Shown here: positions 1 to 5,903 of the stretch, piece after piece
How the letters are laid out: every line of letters begins with the position of its first letter
How positions within the stretch are numbered: position 1 is the first letter of the stretch
Origin: Bacteroidales bacterium UBA1458
Lineage (GTDB): Bacteria; Bacteroidota; Bacteroidia; Bacteroidales; VadinHA17
Length of the DNA: 5,903 nucleotides
Assembly (NCBI GenBank): GCA_002325785.1
Contig: DCSU01000003.1
Location: 1-5,903, forward strand
Direction of reading: 5' to 3'
Notes under the pieces: model-generated
What the model was told of the DNA's origin: nothing
The model's database searches: none
The model's input: only the letters and a program-made list of their open reading frames with translations
Translations under genes and position numbers: made by a program

Positions 1-983
1 CCGAGAGCCGTAAGATCATCCTTCAGCTCCCTCTTGTATTCATATTCAAACCTGGGCAGGCTCAGCTGAACTTCAGTTGTGCCATTTGACAAGCTCTGCA
101 TCCACAAAGCCCAGTCCTCCGGATTTAAAGTTGCTGCCGCAGATGCAAGAGATACATCCTCATCGGGAAGCATTACAACCATCGAATAGTTACCCTGACC
201 GTATGGCAACTCTACCAGGGTGGCGTCTCCGGTGGTTGTCACTGCAAAGTTTTCCTTCTGGTACATCATGGGTACCTCAACAGGGTTTCCCGGCGTAAGG
301 AAAAACGGTTTGTTCTCTGTATCTTTTGTATCAAACTCATATCTCCACTTTCCGTTGAAATATATGGCGTTGATAAGCAGCATGGCCAGATCGGGACTGA
401 GATGGTCAAGCATATCCTGGATCTTGTCATGAGTCTTATCTTCTATCCAGCCGTTAACCATATCCACGGCACCAGGGTCCGACACGTCAATATTACGGGC
501 TTCGGCAAGATACCATGTCTTCAGTGCATCAATGTAAGGCTGTTTTACCGTCAGCCGTTTCTCAACCCATACAGAGTTGGCAATCTCCATCGTGACTCTC
601 GGGTCAACGGGAATCATATCCTCCATCAGCTTAAGATAGGTCTCATTTATTTCCTGAAGGGTCTTGTCGTCATACCTGAGCGTATGCCTGACCGCATCAA
701 AGGTCTCACCGGCAGCGCCATTGAGTACCATCGACAGGGCGCTTGTAATGCTGAAGGGAGAGATCATGATGTTCTCAGCACCCTTCTTCTCTGCAACAAT
801 GGGTAAAAAGAGATCAAAGGCGAATTTGTTCGCCGAGTCAACAACATCCTTCTGTTTAAGAGTCAGCTCTATTGGTACCGGGTCTCCCGGAGGAGGATCA
901 TTTTTGGTTCTTTCACACGAAGCCATAATTCCGGAAATGGCAGCAATCGTTAAGATGGCAGTGATTTTTATTTCTCTTTTCAT
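1..983 (-). CDS. Serpin-family protease inhibitor, predicted lipoprotein (C-terminus outside window)
   Basis: The gene reads leftward from an ATG at 983-981 and stays open to the window edge, giving 328 N-terminal residues of a protein that would normally be about 400. It starts with a lipoprotein signal: basic MKREIK, a hydrophobic stretch, and a lipobox with Cys23 (MASC), followed by a Pro/Asp-rich linker at about 27-37. The serpin fold begins near residue 48. Family hallmarks are visible: ISPFSITSALSMVLNGAAGET (74-94, split here as ISPFSITSAL plus SMVLNGAAGET), VNGWIEDKTHDKI (176-188), the shutter/breach motif NAIYFNGKW (205-213) with F217, MVVMLPDED (268-276) and LPRFEYEYKREL (309-320). 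Serpins trap serine or cysteine proteases through a C-terminal reactive-centre loop. That loop is outside the window, so neither target nor inhibitory status can be judged. A lipid anchor implies action in the periplasm or at the cell surface. No clear Shine-Dalgarno precedes the ATG. The gene is divergent from all complete genes here. Confidence 0.95.
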   Translation of the reverse strand, partial: MKREIKITAILTIAAISGIMASCERTKNDPPPGDPVPIELTLKQKDVVDSANKFAFDLFLPIVAEKKGAENIMISPFSITSALSMVLNGAAGETFDAVRHTLRYDDKTLQEINETYLKLMEDMIPVDPRVTMEIANSVWVEKRLTVKQPYIDALKTWYLAEARNIDVSDPGAVDMVNGWIEDKTHDKIQDMLDHLSPDLAMLLINAIYFNGKWRYEFDTKDTENKPFFLTPGNPVEVPMMYQKENFAVTTTGDATLVELPYGQGNYSMVVMLPDEDVSLASAAATLNPEDWALWMQSLSNGTTEVQLSLPRFEYEYKRELKDDLTAL

Positions 984-1125
984 CGTGCTTACAGATTAGG
1001 TTACCCCTCTTTCGAGCAAAAATCATACCACTTCGTGACCAATAGTCTGATTATTAGTCAGGAAGTTGATACCGGCACCTGAGTTAGGCAAATTTTCCTT
1101 AAGTTAGCAACTGTATTACGCGAAA
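984..1125. promoter_or_regulatory. Divergent intergenic region between serpin and Nudix genes
   Basis: These 142 bases must carry the 5' ends of both the leftward serpin gene and the rightward Nudix gene, so two promoters are expected. I found no convincing match to the Bacteroidota promoter pattern (TTTG, then TAnnTTTG about 20 bases later) on either strand. On the minus strand an AT-rich stretch near 1015-1025 resembles it only loosely. There is no Shine-Dalgarno at either start. The assignment rests on position alone. Confidence 0.4.
1047..1061. promoter_or_regulatory. 15-base near-perfect palindrome, possible operator
   Basis: The sequence CTGATTATTAGTCAG is a dyad centred on 1054. Every symmetric pair matches except one T/G pair. 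It lies between two divergent genes, where a dimeric regulator could bind. It is short and single-copy, and no regulator gene adjoins it, so chance is a real alternative. Confidence 0.2.
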
Positions 1126-1743
1126 GTGAAACCGGAAAACGAAATACTAAGGACAGCCCGCAGGATGCAGGCTTTAGCCCAGGCAGGACTGCATTATGCA
1201 GTGGATGAATTTGACCGGCAGCGCTATGAGGAGCTCAGGGTCCTGAGCGTTCAGCTTGCAGCTTACGTCACTGATAGGCCAATTAATAAGATAAGGGATC
1301 TTTTTACAAATGAGACCGGGTTTCAGACACCCAAGGTAGACATCAGGTCCGTGGTTATCAAAGACAATAAGGTCCTCCTTGCCAGGGAACGAAGCGATGG
1401 CGGGTATTCTCTGCCTGGCGGCTTTGCCGATATCAACTACTCTCCGGCCGAGGTGGCTGTGAAGGAGGTCCGTGAGGAGACCGGACTGGAGGTCAGGGTC
1501 AGCCGCGTACTGGCAGTCATTGATACTGACAGGCATAATTTTCCGCCTCTGGAGTATCACTATTATAAGATCGTGCTATTGTGCGATCTGACAGGAGGTG
1601 AGCTCACTGACAGTAATGAGACCACCGAAGCCGGATTCTTCGACTTTGAAGAGCTGCCGGAACTTTCAGAGAAGCGCAATACCCGCCAGCTTTTTGACCT
1701 TATCAGGAGGCAACTGGCTACAGAGCTGACATATTATGATTGA
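1126..1743 (+). CDS. Nudix hydrolase with YjhB-like N-terminal domain
   Basis: This 205-residue protein should hydrolyse a nucleoside diphosphate linked to another group (ADP-ribose-like compounds are the usual guess) in the cytoplasm. Residues 8-65 match the helical N-terminal domain of YjhB-type Nudix proteins, with ALAQAGLHY at 16-24 and RYEELRVLS at 33-41. It is followed by the typical linker TGFQTPKVDIR (64-74) and the Nudix fold. The Nudix box spans about 99-121: G99 is present, the metal-binding core reads KEVREETGL (113-121), Lys replaces the usual Arg, and Tyr105 stands where the consensus has Glu. E114, E117 and E118 are kept. The start is GTG at 1126; an in-frame stop at 1105 bars a much longer start, and the ATG at 1165 would remove part of the first helix. 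There is no Shine-Dalgarno. The E1-like gene follows after 23 bases, so cotranscription is likely. The family is certain, the substrate unknown. Confidence 0.93.
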   Translation: MKPENEILRTARRMQALAQAGLHYAVDEFDRQRYEELRVLSVQLAAYVTDRPINKIRDLFTNETGFQTPKVDIRSVVIKDNKVLLARERSDGGYSLPGGFADINYSPAEVAVKEVREETGLEVRVSRVLAVIDTDRHNFPPLEYHYYKIVLLCDLTGGELTDSNETTEAGFFDFEELPELSEKRNTRQLFDLIRRQLATELTYYD

Positions 1744-1766
1744 GATAACACTATTCTGATGCAGAT

Positions 1767-2486
1767 ATGACCGGCTTGACAAAAGAAGAGATCATCCGCT
1801 ACAACAGGCAGATTATCATCCCGGAGATTGGCGAACAAGGGCAGGAGATGCTTCGCAATGCGGCTGTGCTTGTAATCGGTGCCGGCGGACTCGGTTCACC
1901 GGTAATATTATACCTTGCAGCTGCGGGCGTAGGCACAATTGGCATTGCTGACCCCGATGAGGTTCATATCAGCAACCTGCAGAGGCAAATCCTCTATCAT
2001 ACAGAGGATATCACAAGACCAAAGGCCCAAACGGCAGCCGAACGGATCTCCCTTCTCAACCCACATGTGACAGTACAGACTTACCCTGTGAGATTCAGCG
2101 AAGAGAATGCAGCGGAGCTACTGAGAGGGTATGACATCGCGGTCGATTGCACTGACAATTTCGCTTCCCGATATCTGCTCAGCGATGCAACCCTCGCTGC
2201 GGGCATTCCGATGGTCTACGGCGCTGTCAGCCACTTCATGGGACAGGTGTCGGTGTTCAATTACAGGGGAGGTCCTTCATACAGGGATCTGTACCCTGAG
2301 GAGACGCGAACAGCAGCAGATGCCAGTCCTTCGGAGCAAGGCGTTATAGGCGCTCTCCCGGGAATCATCGGGTCATACCAGGCCTGCGAGGTCATCAAGA
2401 TAATTACAGGAACAGGGGAGATACTCTCCGAACGACTCCTTCAGATAGACGCCCTGAACCTCAGGTCAGAGATTATTTCCTTCTGA
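1767..2486 (+). CDS. ThiF/MoeB/HesA-family E1-like adenylyltransferase lacking zinc and catalytic cysteines
   Basis: This is a 239-residue cytoplasmic E1-like enzyme. Relatives adenylate the C-terminal glycine of ThiS, MoaD or similar carriers for thiamine, molybdopterin or sulfur-transfer pathways. The ATP-binding parts are all present: RYNRQ (11-15), GAGGLG (38-43), acidic residues D62 and D64, SNLQRQ (69-74), K86 and DCTDNF (127-132). The C-terminal signature GALPGIIGSYQACEVIK (195-211) is clear. What is missing is notable. The zinc motif usually written CYRCLYP reads SYRDLYP (171-177). The protein ends at residue 239, just after DALNLRSEIISF, before the second CxxC pair of MoeB. The position of the usual catalytic Cys, a few residues before GV192-193, appears to be Pro188. 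Only Cys128 and Cys207 remain. Adenylation could survive, but thioester or persulfide chemistry by the standard Cys could not. No carrier gene is adjacent, so thiF versus moeB cannot be decided. Confidence 0.9.
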   Translation: MTGLTKEEIIRYNRQIIIPEIGEQGQEMLRNAAVLVIGAGGLGSPVILYLAAAGVGTIGIADPDEVHISNLQRQILYHTEDITRPKAQTAAERISLLNPHVTVQTYPVRFSEENAAELLRGYDIAVDCTDNFASRYLLSDATLAAGIPMVYGAVSHFMGQVSVFNYRGGPSYRDLYPEETRTAADASPSEQGVIGALPGIIGSYQACEVIKIITGTGEILSERLLQIDALNLRSEIISF

Positions 2487-2494
2487 ATCTTTTA

Positions 2495-2531
2495 TTTGCC
2501 CGGTGCCTCTTTTTTTCCGAACTTAGTTTTT
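2495..2531 (+). promoter_or_regulatory. Weak candidate Bacteroidota-type promoter before the sensor kinase
   Basis: The 68-base gap ahead of the kinase contains TTTG at 2495-2498 and TAGTTTTT at 2524-2531, which matches seven of eight bases of TAnnTTTG. The spacing is 25 bases, longer than the usual 19-21, so the match is poor. The gap is AT-rich and could let the kinase and regulator be expressed apart from the two genes upstream. Confidence 0.2.
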
Positions 2532-2554
2532 AATATTCCACAGTTACTGCACTG

Positions 2555-4702
2555 ATGACTGCTGTTGCTGCTTCTTTTCTGACCCTTGCCCTGTTACTCC
2601 TGCAATCAGCGGAAGCGGTACAGTCATTCAATGAAAATCCTGATACTTCGGCAATCAATAAGCAGACACGTGATGCCTATACGGGGTCAAGACGCAATCC
2701 TGACCTCTCTGTTATCCTTGCTCATCAGGCACTTAGCGCATCGCGAAGCACAGAATACAAAAAAGGCATTGCAGATGCCTCGCTGGCTCTGGGGATGGCT
2801 TATCTCGCCAAATATAACAAGGGCGACAGTGCCCGGTACTATAATGAGCTGGCTCTCTCGACCTATGAAGAAACCGGTGATATAACAGGTAAGGCACGGG
2901 CATGTTACGGTCTGGCCTATGTTTACAGCTTCAGGGGCGACTACCTCAATACGGAAAAGTATGGCGCTCTCGCTCTGCGACACTTTGAAGAAGCTGCAGA
3001 CCACCGGGGTATCATCAACAGCCTGAATGTCCTTTCTTATGTTGCCCGCCAGCAGCAGGACCTTGAAAAGGCACGCGGCTATCTCGAGAAGGCAATAACC
3101 GCGGCAAATGATGTAAAAGATACTCTTTCACTGGCCGAAGCAACCAATAATCTTGGAAATGTCTATAAGGAAATGGCACTGTTCAGCCAGGCTATTGATT
3201 CATATTTTGAGGCGCTGCGACTCTGGGAGCTGAAAAGAGATACTGCCGGCATGTCCATTGCCTATGGAAGCATAGGCCTGGCCTATCTCTACCAGAAAAA
3301 CTACAATAAGGCTTTGGAATACAGCATGAAGCATCTCGTGCTCTCCGAAAAGCGCGGCGATCTCTGGGAGACGGCCAAGATGTGCAATAATATTGCCCAG
3401 ATATACAATGCGAGACAGATTTATGACAGCGCCCTCATCTTCCACCGCCGGAGCCTTAACCTTCACAGGCAGATAGACCTTACGACAGGTGAAGCCGACG
3501 CCTGCCATAACATCGCCGCTACCCTTCTCTATATGGGAGAAACGGACTCTGCACACTGGTATGGGAACAGGGCCATAGAAATTGCAACGGAAAAGGGACT
3601 TGCCATACCGCCTTCATATTTCCTAATGCTTGGGAATGTAGAGCAGTACCTGGGTGATTACCGCAGGGCAACGGATAAAGCTCTCCGTGCTTATGAGATT
3701 GCTACGGAACGGGAGATGCCGCTGGTGATCTCTGACGCTTCGCTGCTGCTCAGCGACCTTTACGGCAGAACAGGAAGGATGGACCTGGCATACCGCTATC
3801 TCAGGGAACACCTGCAGCTGAAAGACAGCATCAGCAATGATGAGTTTTTGAAACAGGTCACCCGGATGGAGATCCAGTACGATTTCGACAAGAGGCAGAA
3901 AGAGGCTGAATACATACAAATGCAGGAAAAATTAGTGCGTGACCAGAAGATAAAACAGCAGCGCCTCTATCTCAAAGGGCTTGGAATATTGCTTATCCTG
4001 GTTGCCCTCATTTCACTCCTTTACCTCCGGCACACCCGACTTATGGCAAAATACTCACAGATTGACCTCGAGCAGAGGTTGCTGAGAGCCCAGATGAACC
4101 CTCACTTCATATTCAATTCGCTGTGCGCCATACAGAACCTCATCCTGGCTGAAAAGCCTCAAAAAGCGAACGCTTTCCTTACAAAGATTGCAGGCCTCAT
4201 CCGCAATATACTTGAAAACTCACGCGAAGAATATATACCGCTGGAAAAGGAGATTGAGACTCTCAGGTATTACATGGATGTTCAGCAATTGAGATTTGAA
4301 ACCGGATTTGAATATAAAATCAATGTTGATCCATCAATTGATCCGGAAAATGTATCTGTTCCTCCCATGCTGGCACAGCCATGCGTCGAGAACTCTATTG
4401 AGCACGGACTTCTGCCGGGCAGGGATAATGGACTGATAAGTGTAACCTACTCGCTCAGAGGTGGACTGATAATGCTTGAGGTTACTGATAACGGCATCGG
4501 AAGGGAAAAAGCCGCAGAGGCCAGCCAGGTTATGAAGAAACAGTCAATTTCGACAAAACTGACTGAAAAGCGTCTCGAACACTTCAGGAAGATCCTGAAG
4601 GAAAAGGAGATCAGTTATGAGATCACAGATCTTTTTGAAGGAGAGGCCGCTGCAGGGACAACGGTGGTGATAATGCTGCCATTTAAGAGGATTTATGCCT
4701 AA
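2555..4702 (+). CDS. TPR-repeat sensor histidine kinase, LytS/YehU (His_kinase) type
   Basis: This 715-residue membrane kinase should sense a signal through its TPR domain and phosphorylate the adjacent LytTR regulator. Residues 1-21 form a hydrophobic signal peptide (cleavage probably after SAEA), unusual in having no Lys or Arg near its start. About nine TPR-like helical pairs fill 72-425, for example NNLGNVYKEMALFSQAIDSY (198-217) and GLAYLYQKNYNKALEY (241-256). A charged, probably coiled-coil linker (430-470) leads to one membrane helix (about 473-491). The cytoplasmic kinase follows: phosphoacceptor His517 in QMNPHFIFNSL (513-523), an N box in QPCVENSIEHGL with Asn613 (608-619), DNGIGR (645-650) and a final GTTVVIMLP (701-709). 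With the signal peptide, the TPRs would be periplasmic. An in-frame stop at 2531 leaves ATG 2555 as the first ATG. The regulator starts 26 bases downstream, so the pair is surely cotranscribed. The ligand is unknown. Confidence 0.95.
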   Translation: MTAVAASFLTLALLLLQSAEAVQSFNENPDTSAINKQTRDAYTGSRRNPDLSVILAHQALSASRSTEYKKGIADASLALGMAYLAKYNKGDSARYYNELALSTYEETGDITGKARACYGLAYVYSFRGDYLNTEKYGALALRHFEEAADHRGIINSLNVLSYVARQQQDLEKARGYLEKAITAANDVKDTLSLAEATNNLGNVYKEMALFSQAIDSYFEALRLWELKRDTAGMSIAYGSIGLAYLYQKNYNKALEYSMKHLVLSEKRGDLWETAKMCNNIAQIYNARQIYDSALIFHRRSLNLHRQIDLTTGEADACHNIAATLLYMGETDSAHWYGNRAIEIATEKGLAIPPSYFLMLGNVEQYLGDYRRATDKALRAYEIATEREMPLVISDASLLLSDLYGRTGRMDLAYRYLREHLQLKDSISNDEFLKQVTRMEIQYDFDKRQKEAEYIQMQEKLVRDQKIKQQRLYLKGLGILLILVALISLLYLRHTRLMAKYSQIDLEQRLLRAQMNPHFIFNSLCAIQNLILAEKPQKANAFLTKIAGLIRNILENSREEYIPLEKEIETLRYYMDVQQLRFETGFEYKINVDPSIDPENVSVPPMLAQPCVENSIEHGLLPGRDNGLISVTYSLRGGLIMLEVTDNGIGREKAAEASQVMKKQSISTKLTEKRLEHFRKILKEKEISYEITDLFEGEAAAGTTVVIMLPFKRIYA

Positions 4703-4728
4703 ATTATAAACCGGATTACAGATCAGTT

Positions 4729-5481
4729 ATGAAAGCGATTATTGTTGATGACGAACCAGCGGTAAGAAATACTATTTCAGCGCTGCTGAAAGATAGCTTC
4801 AGGGATATAACTGTAAGCGCACAGGCCGGCAGTGTCCGGGAAGGTTTTGCTGCTGTAACAGAACATCAGCCTGACCTCCTCTTTCTTGATGTCGAGCTTC
4901 CTGACGGGCTGGGATTCGATCTGTTGAAGAGGATTTCACCGGTAACCTTCAGGACTATCTTCATCACCGGGCACCAGGAGTATGCACTTGATGCCATCAA
5001 GGTCAGTGCACTTGACTACATCCTCAAACCAATTGATCTTGATGAGCTGGCTTTGGCGATTAACAAAGCCAGGGAGATAATCAACCATGATGAGGAACAA
5101 CTCAAACTGCAGGCGCTGAGCGAGAACCTGGCGGGTAAGAAAGTGCTGAAACGCATCATCCTCCGTACCTCCGACTCCCTGCAACTGATATCAGTCAGTG
5201 ACATTATCCGCGCTGAGGCCGACAGCAACTATACCCACTTCCATCTTTCAGGCGGAAAACACATCATGGTCTCCCGCACGATAAAGGAGTACGAGGCAAT
5301 GCTTTCCGGCTCGGGACTCATCCGCGTACACCAGTCTCATCTTGTCAATCTCAACTATATAGACAAATTCATGAAGCGCGACGGTGGTTATCTCCAACTA
5401 AGGGATGGTTCTTCGGTTCCCGTCTCCCCAAACCTCAAGCAAAAAGTCCTCCAGGCTATCACTGACCATCTCTACGAGTAA
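4729..5481 (+). CDS. LytTR-family response regulator (receiver plus LytTR DNA-binding domain)
   Basis: This 250-residue cytoplasmic regulator is the evident partner of the kinase just upstream. The receiver domain (1-118) has the acidic pair D7-D8, phosphoacceptor Asp54 in FLDVELPDG (52-60), Thr80 in IFITGHQEYA (77-86) and Lys100 in the KP pair 100-101, with ALDYILKPID at 94-103. All active-site residues are intact. A linker (119-138) joins a LytTR domain (about 139-246), seen in ILRTSDSLQLISVSDIIRAE (144-163) and IRVHQSHLVNLNYIDKF (198-214). LytTR domains bind short direct repeats and usually act as transcription activators. The length is normal for the family. ATG 4729 lies 26 bases after the kinase stop and lacks a clear Shine-Dalgarno, so translation may depend on its neighbour or on an AT-rich leader. 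Target genes cannot be identified from the window. Confidence 0.96.
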   Translation: MKAIIVDDEPAVRNTISALLKDSFRDITVSAQAGSVREGFAAVTEHQPDLLFLDVELPDGLGFDLLKRISPVTFRTIFITGHQEYALDAIKVSALDYILKPIDLDELALAINKAREIINHDEEQLKLQALSENLAGKKVLKRIILRTSDSLQLISVSDIIRAEADSNYTHFHLSGGKHIMVSRTIKEYEAMLSGSGLIRVHQSHLVNLNYIDKFMKRDGGYLQLRDGSSVPVSPNLKQKVLQAITDHLYE

Positions 5482-5486
5482 AATAA

Positions 5487-5514
5487 AGCTCAGAGCTCAG
5501 AGCACAGAGCTCAG
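5487..5514 (+). repeat. Four tandem copies of a 7-base repeat (AGCTCAG)
   Basis: AGCTCAG occurs at 5487-5493, 5494-5500 and 5508-5514; the unit at 5501-5507 is AGCACAG, one base different. Two GAGCTC hexamers (5493-5498 and 5507-5512) are self-complementary and could pair across an 8-base loop. The array fills much of the gap between the regulator stop and the four-helix-bundle gene, so it would be in the 5' leader of that gene. Confidence 0.9.
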
Positions 5515-5525
5515 GGAAAGAATAA

Positions 5526-5530
5526 AAGGA
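5526..5530 (+). promoter_or_regulatory. Shine-Dalgarno-like ribosome binding site
   Basis: AAGGA lies 7 bases before the ATG at 5538. It supports that start and stands out because the other genes in this window have no comparable site. Confidence 0.6.
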
Positions 5531-5537
5531 TTGAGAT

Positions 5538-5843
5538 ATGGAAGATTTTAGATTTGAACAATTGGCTATCTGGAGGGAAGCAGTTGAAATTTCAGAGACA
5601 CTTTTTGATTATGCTGAAATGGCCGATAATAAAAGGTTTTACAAATTTGCCGAGCAGCTAAGAGCAGCAGCATTGAGCATTTCAAATAATATTGCTGAAG
5701 GGTCAGGGTCATTTTCGGATAAGGAATTCGCAAGTTTTTTAAACATTTCAAGAAGGTCAATTTTTGAATGTGCTAATATCCTGCATATTTTTTTCAGGAG
5801 GCAGGTAATTACGGTTGAACAAAAGGAAATAGTATACTTATAA
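5538..5843 (+). CDS. Four-helix-bundle protein (S23/23S rRNA intervening-sequence protein family), probably truncated
   Basis: The 101-residue product matches the small four-helix-bundle family first known from proteins encoded in 23S rRNA intervening sequences; a molecular role is not established. Family features are FRFEQLAIWREAVEI (4-18), FAEQLRAAALSISNNIAEGS (37-56), DKEFASFLNISRRSIFE (61-77) and CANILHIFFRRQVI (78-91). Relatives are usually about 115-125 residues, and the fourth helix here is cut short by TAA at 5841. The same frame continues without a stop to the window end and still reads like the family C-terminus, so this may be a nonsense-disrupted gene. G+C is about 36% over 5581-5820, well below the regulator gene next door, and codons are A/T-rich, which suggests separate origin. 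It is preceded by a heptamer repeat and an AAGGA ribosome site. There is no surrounding rRNA and no reverse transcriptase, so neither an rRNA intervening sequence nor a retroelement accessory gene is supported. Confidence 0.88.
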   Translation: MEDFRFEQLAIWREAVEISETLFDYAEMADNKRFYKFAEQLRAAALSISNNIAEGSGSFSDKEFASFLNISRRSIFECANILHIFFRRQVITVEQKEIVYL

Positions 5844-5854
5844 CTTCTGAAGTT
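5842..5854. repeat. 13-base perfect palindrome at the four-helix gene stop
   Basis: AACTTC and GAAGTT flank a single central T at 5848. It overlaps the TAA. The one-base spacer is too short for a full RNA hairpin, so it would act as DNA if at all; chance is possible. Confidence 0.4.
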
Positions 5855-5903
5855 GAGTAAGATGATTACCATTTTTCGCAAGACAATCATCTCAAATTAT
5901 TCC
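5844..5903 (+). pseudogene. In-frame C-terminal remnant of the four-helix-bundle gene after a TAA
   Basis: The 20 codons after the TAA, in the same frame, read LLKLSKMITIFRKTI followed by ISNYS. This fits the amphipathic last helix of the family, where a pattern like LSRxITNFxKTL is expected from memory of relatives. It implies that the stop is a recent single-base change or a sequencing error rather than the ancestral end. The true end is beyond the window. Confidence 0.6.
5860..5892. repeat. 8-base inverted repeat with 17-base spacer
   Basis: AGATGATT (5860-5867) is the exact reverse complement of AATCATCT (5885-5892). No T-run follows inside the window, so it is not a clear terminator. 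It lies in the apparent C-terminal remnant of the four-helix-bundle gene. Confidence 0.4.

Noticed and set aside
77..999. Overlapping rightward open frames opposite the serpin
   Set aside because: They are antisense to a continuous, motif-rich serpin frame and their translations show no family features.
1174..1560. Leftward 128-residue open frame across the Nudix gene
   Set aside because: It is the antisense shadow of a clear Nudix coding frame and has no start context or recognisable domain.
2499..2516. T-run after the E1-like gene as a rho-independent terminator
   Set aside because: The bases before the T-run (CCCGGTGCCTC) form no stable stem, so only the T-run is present.
2523..2548. LytTR binding repeats upstream of the kinase
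   Set aside because: Two GTT-centred elements partly match the LytTR half-site, but they are 17 bases apart rather than about 21 and each has mismatches. A similar partial match overlaps the regulator start codon.
2687..3919. Several leftward open frames opposite the kinase
   Set aside because: They lie across the TPR region, have no recognisable content, and arise from its codon pattern.
5487..5514. CRISPR array
   Set aside because: The 7-base units are directly contiguous with no spacers, so this is a simple tandem repeat.
5538..5903. Diversity-generating retroelement accessory (Avd-like) gene
   Set aside because: The fold is related, but there is no reverse transcriptase, template repeat or variable repeat in the window.

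Overview
The window looks like a stretch of chromosome from a member of the Bacteroidota, probably an environmental or uncultured lineage. Four things suggest this: a TPR-containing LytS-type histidine kinase directly followed by a LytTR response regulator; a lipoprotein serpin; a four-helix-bundle (S23/IVP-type) gene; and start codons that mostly lack a recognisable Shine-Dalgarno sequence. This is a judgement from gene content, not from a database match. Base composition is near 50% G+C in the counted part of the response-regulator gene and drops to about 36% in the last gene.

Layout. Positions 1-983 (minus strand) hold the first 328 residues of a secreted lipoprotein serpin; its reactive-centre loop and C-terminus lie beyond the left edge. 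A 142-base divergent intergenic region (984-1125) separates it from a rightward run of four genes: a Nudix hydrolase with a YjhB-like N-terminal domain (1126-1743), a short E1-like adenylyltransferase of the ThiF/MoeB/HesA family (1767-2486), a TPR sensor histidine kinase (2555-4702) and its LytTR response regulator (4729-5481). Gaps are 23, 68 and 26 bases, so the first two and the last two are probably cotranscribed as pairs; the 68-base gap could hold a separate promoter. The right end has a four-copy heptamer repeat (5487-5514) and an AT-rich four-helix-bundle gene (5538-5843). That gene's frame is cut by one TAA and then continues open, with family-like sequence, to the window edge.

How the genes work together. 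The kinase and regulator form a self-contained signalling pair: periplasmic TPR sensor, one membrane helix, cytoplasmic kinase, then a DNA-binding regulator. The Nudix and E1-like genes look like housekeeping or accessory metabolism; no sulfur-carrier or ubiquitin-like partner is visible. The serpin is transcribed away from all of these and shows no functional link to them.

I see no clear new multi-gene defence or mobile system. The observations most worth a second look are the E1-like protein that lacks both the zinc cysteines and the usual catalytic cysteine, and the interrupted four-helix-bundle gene with its repeat leader and low G+C.
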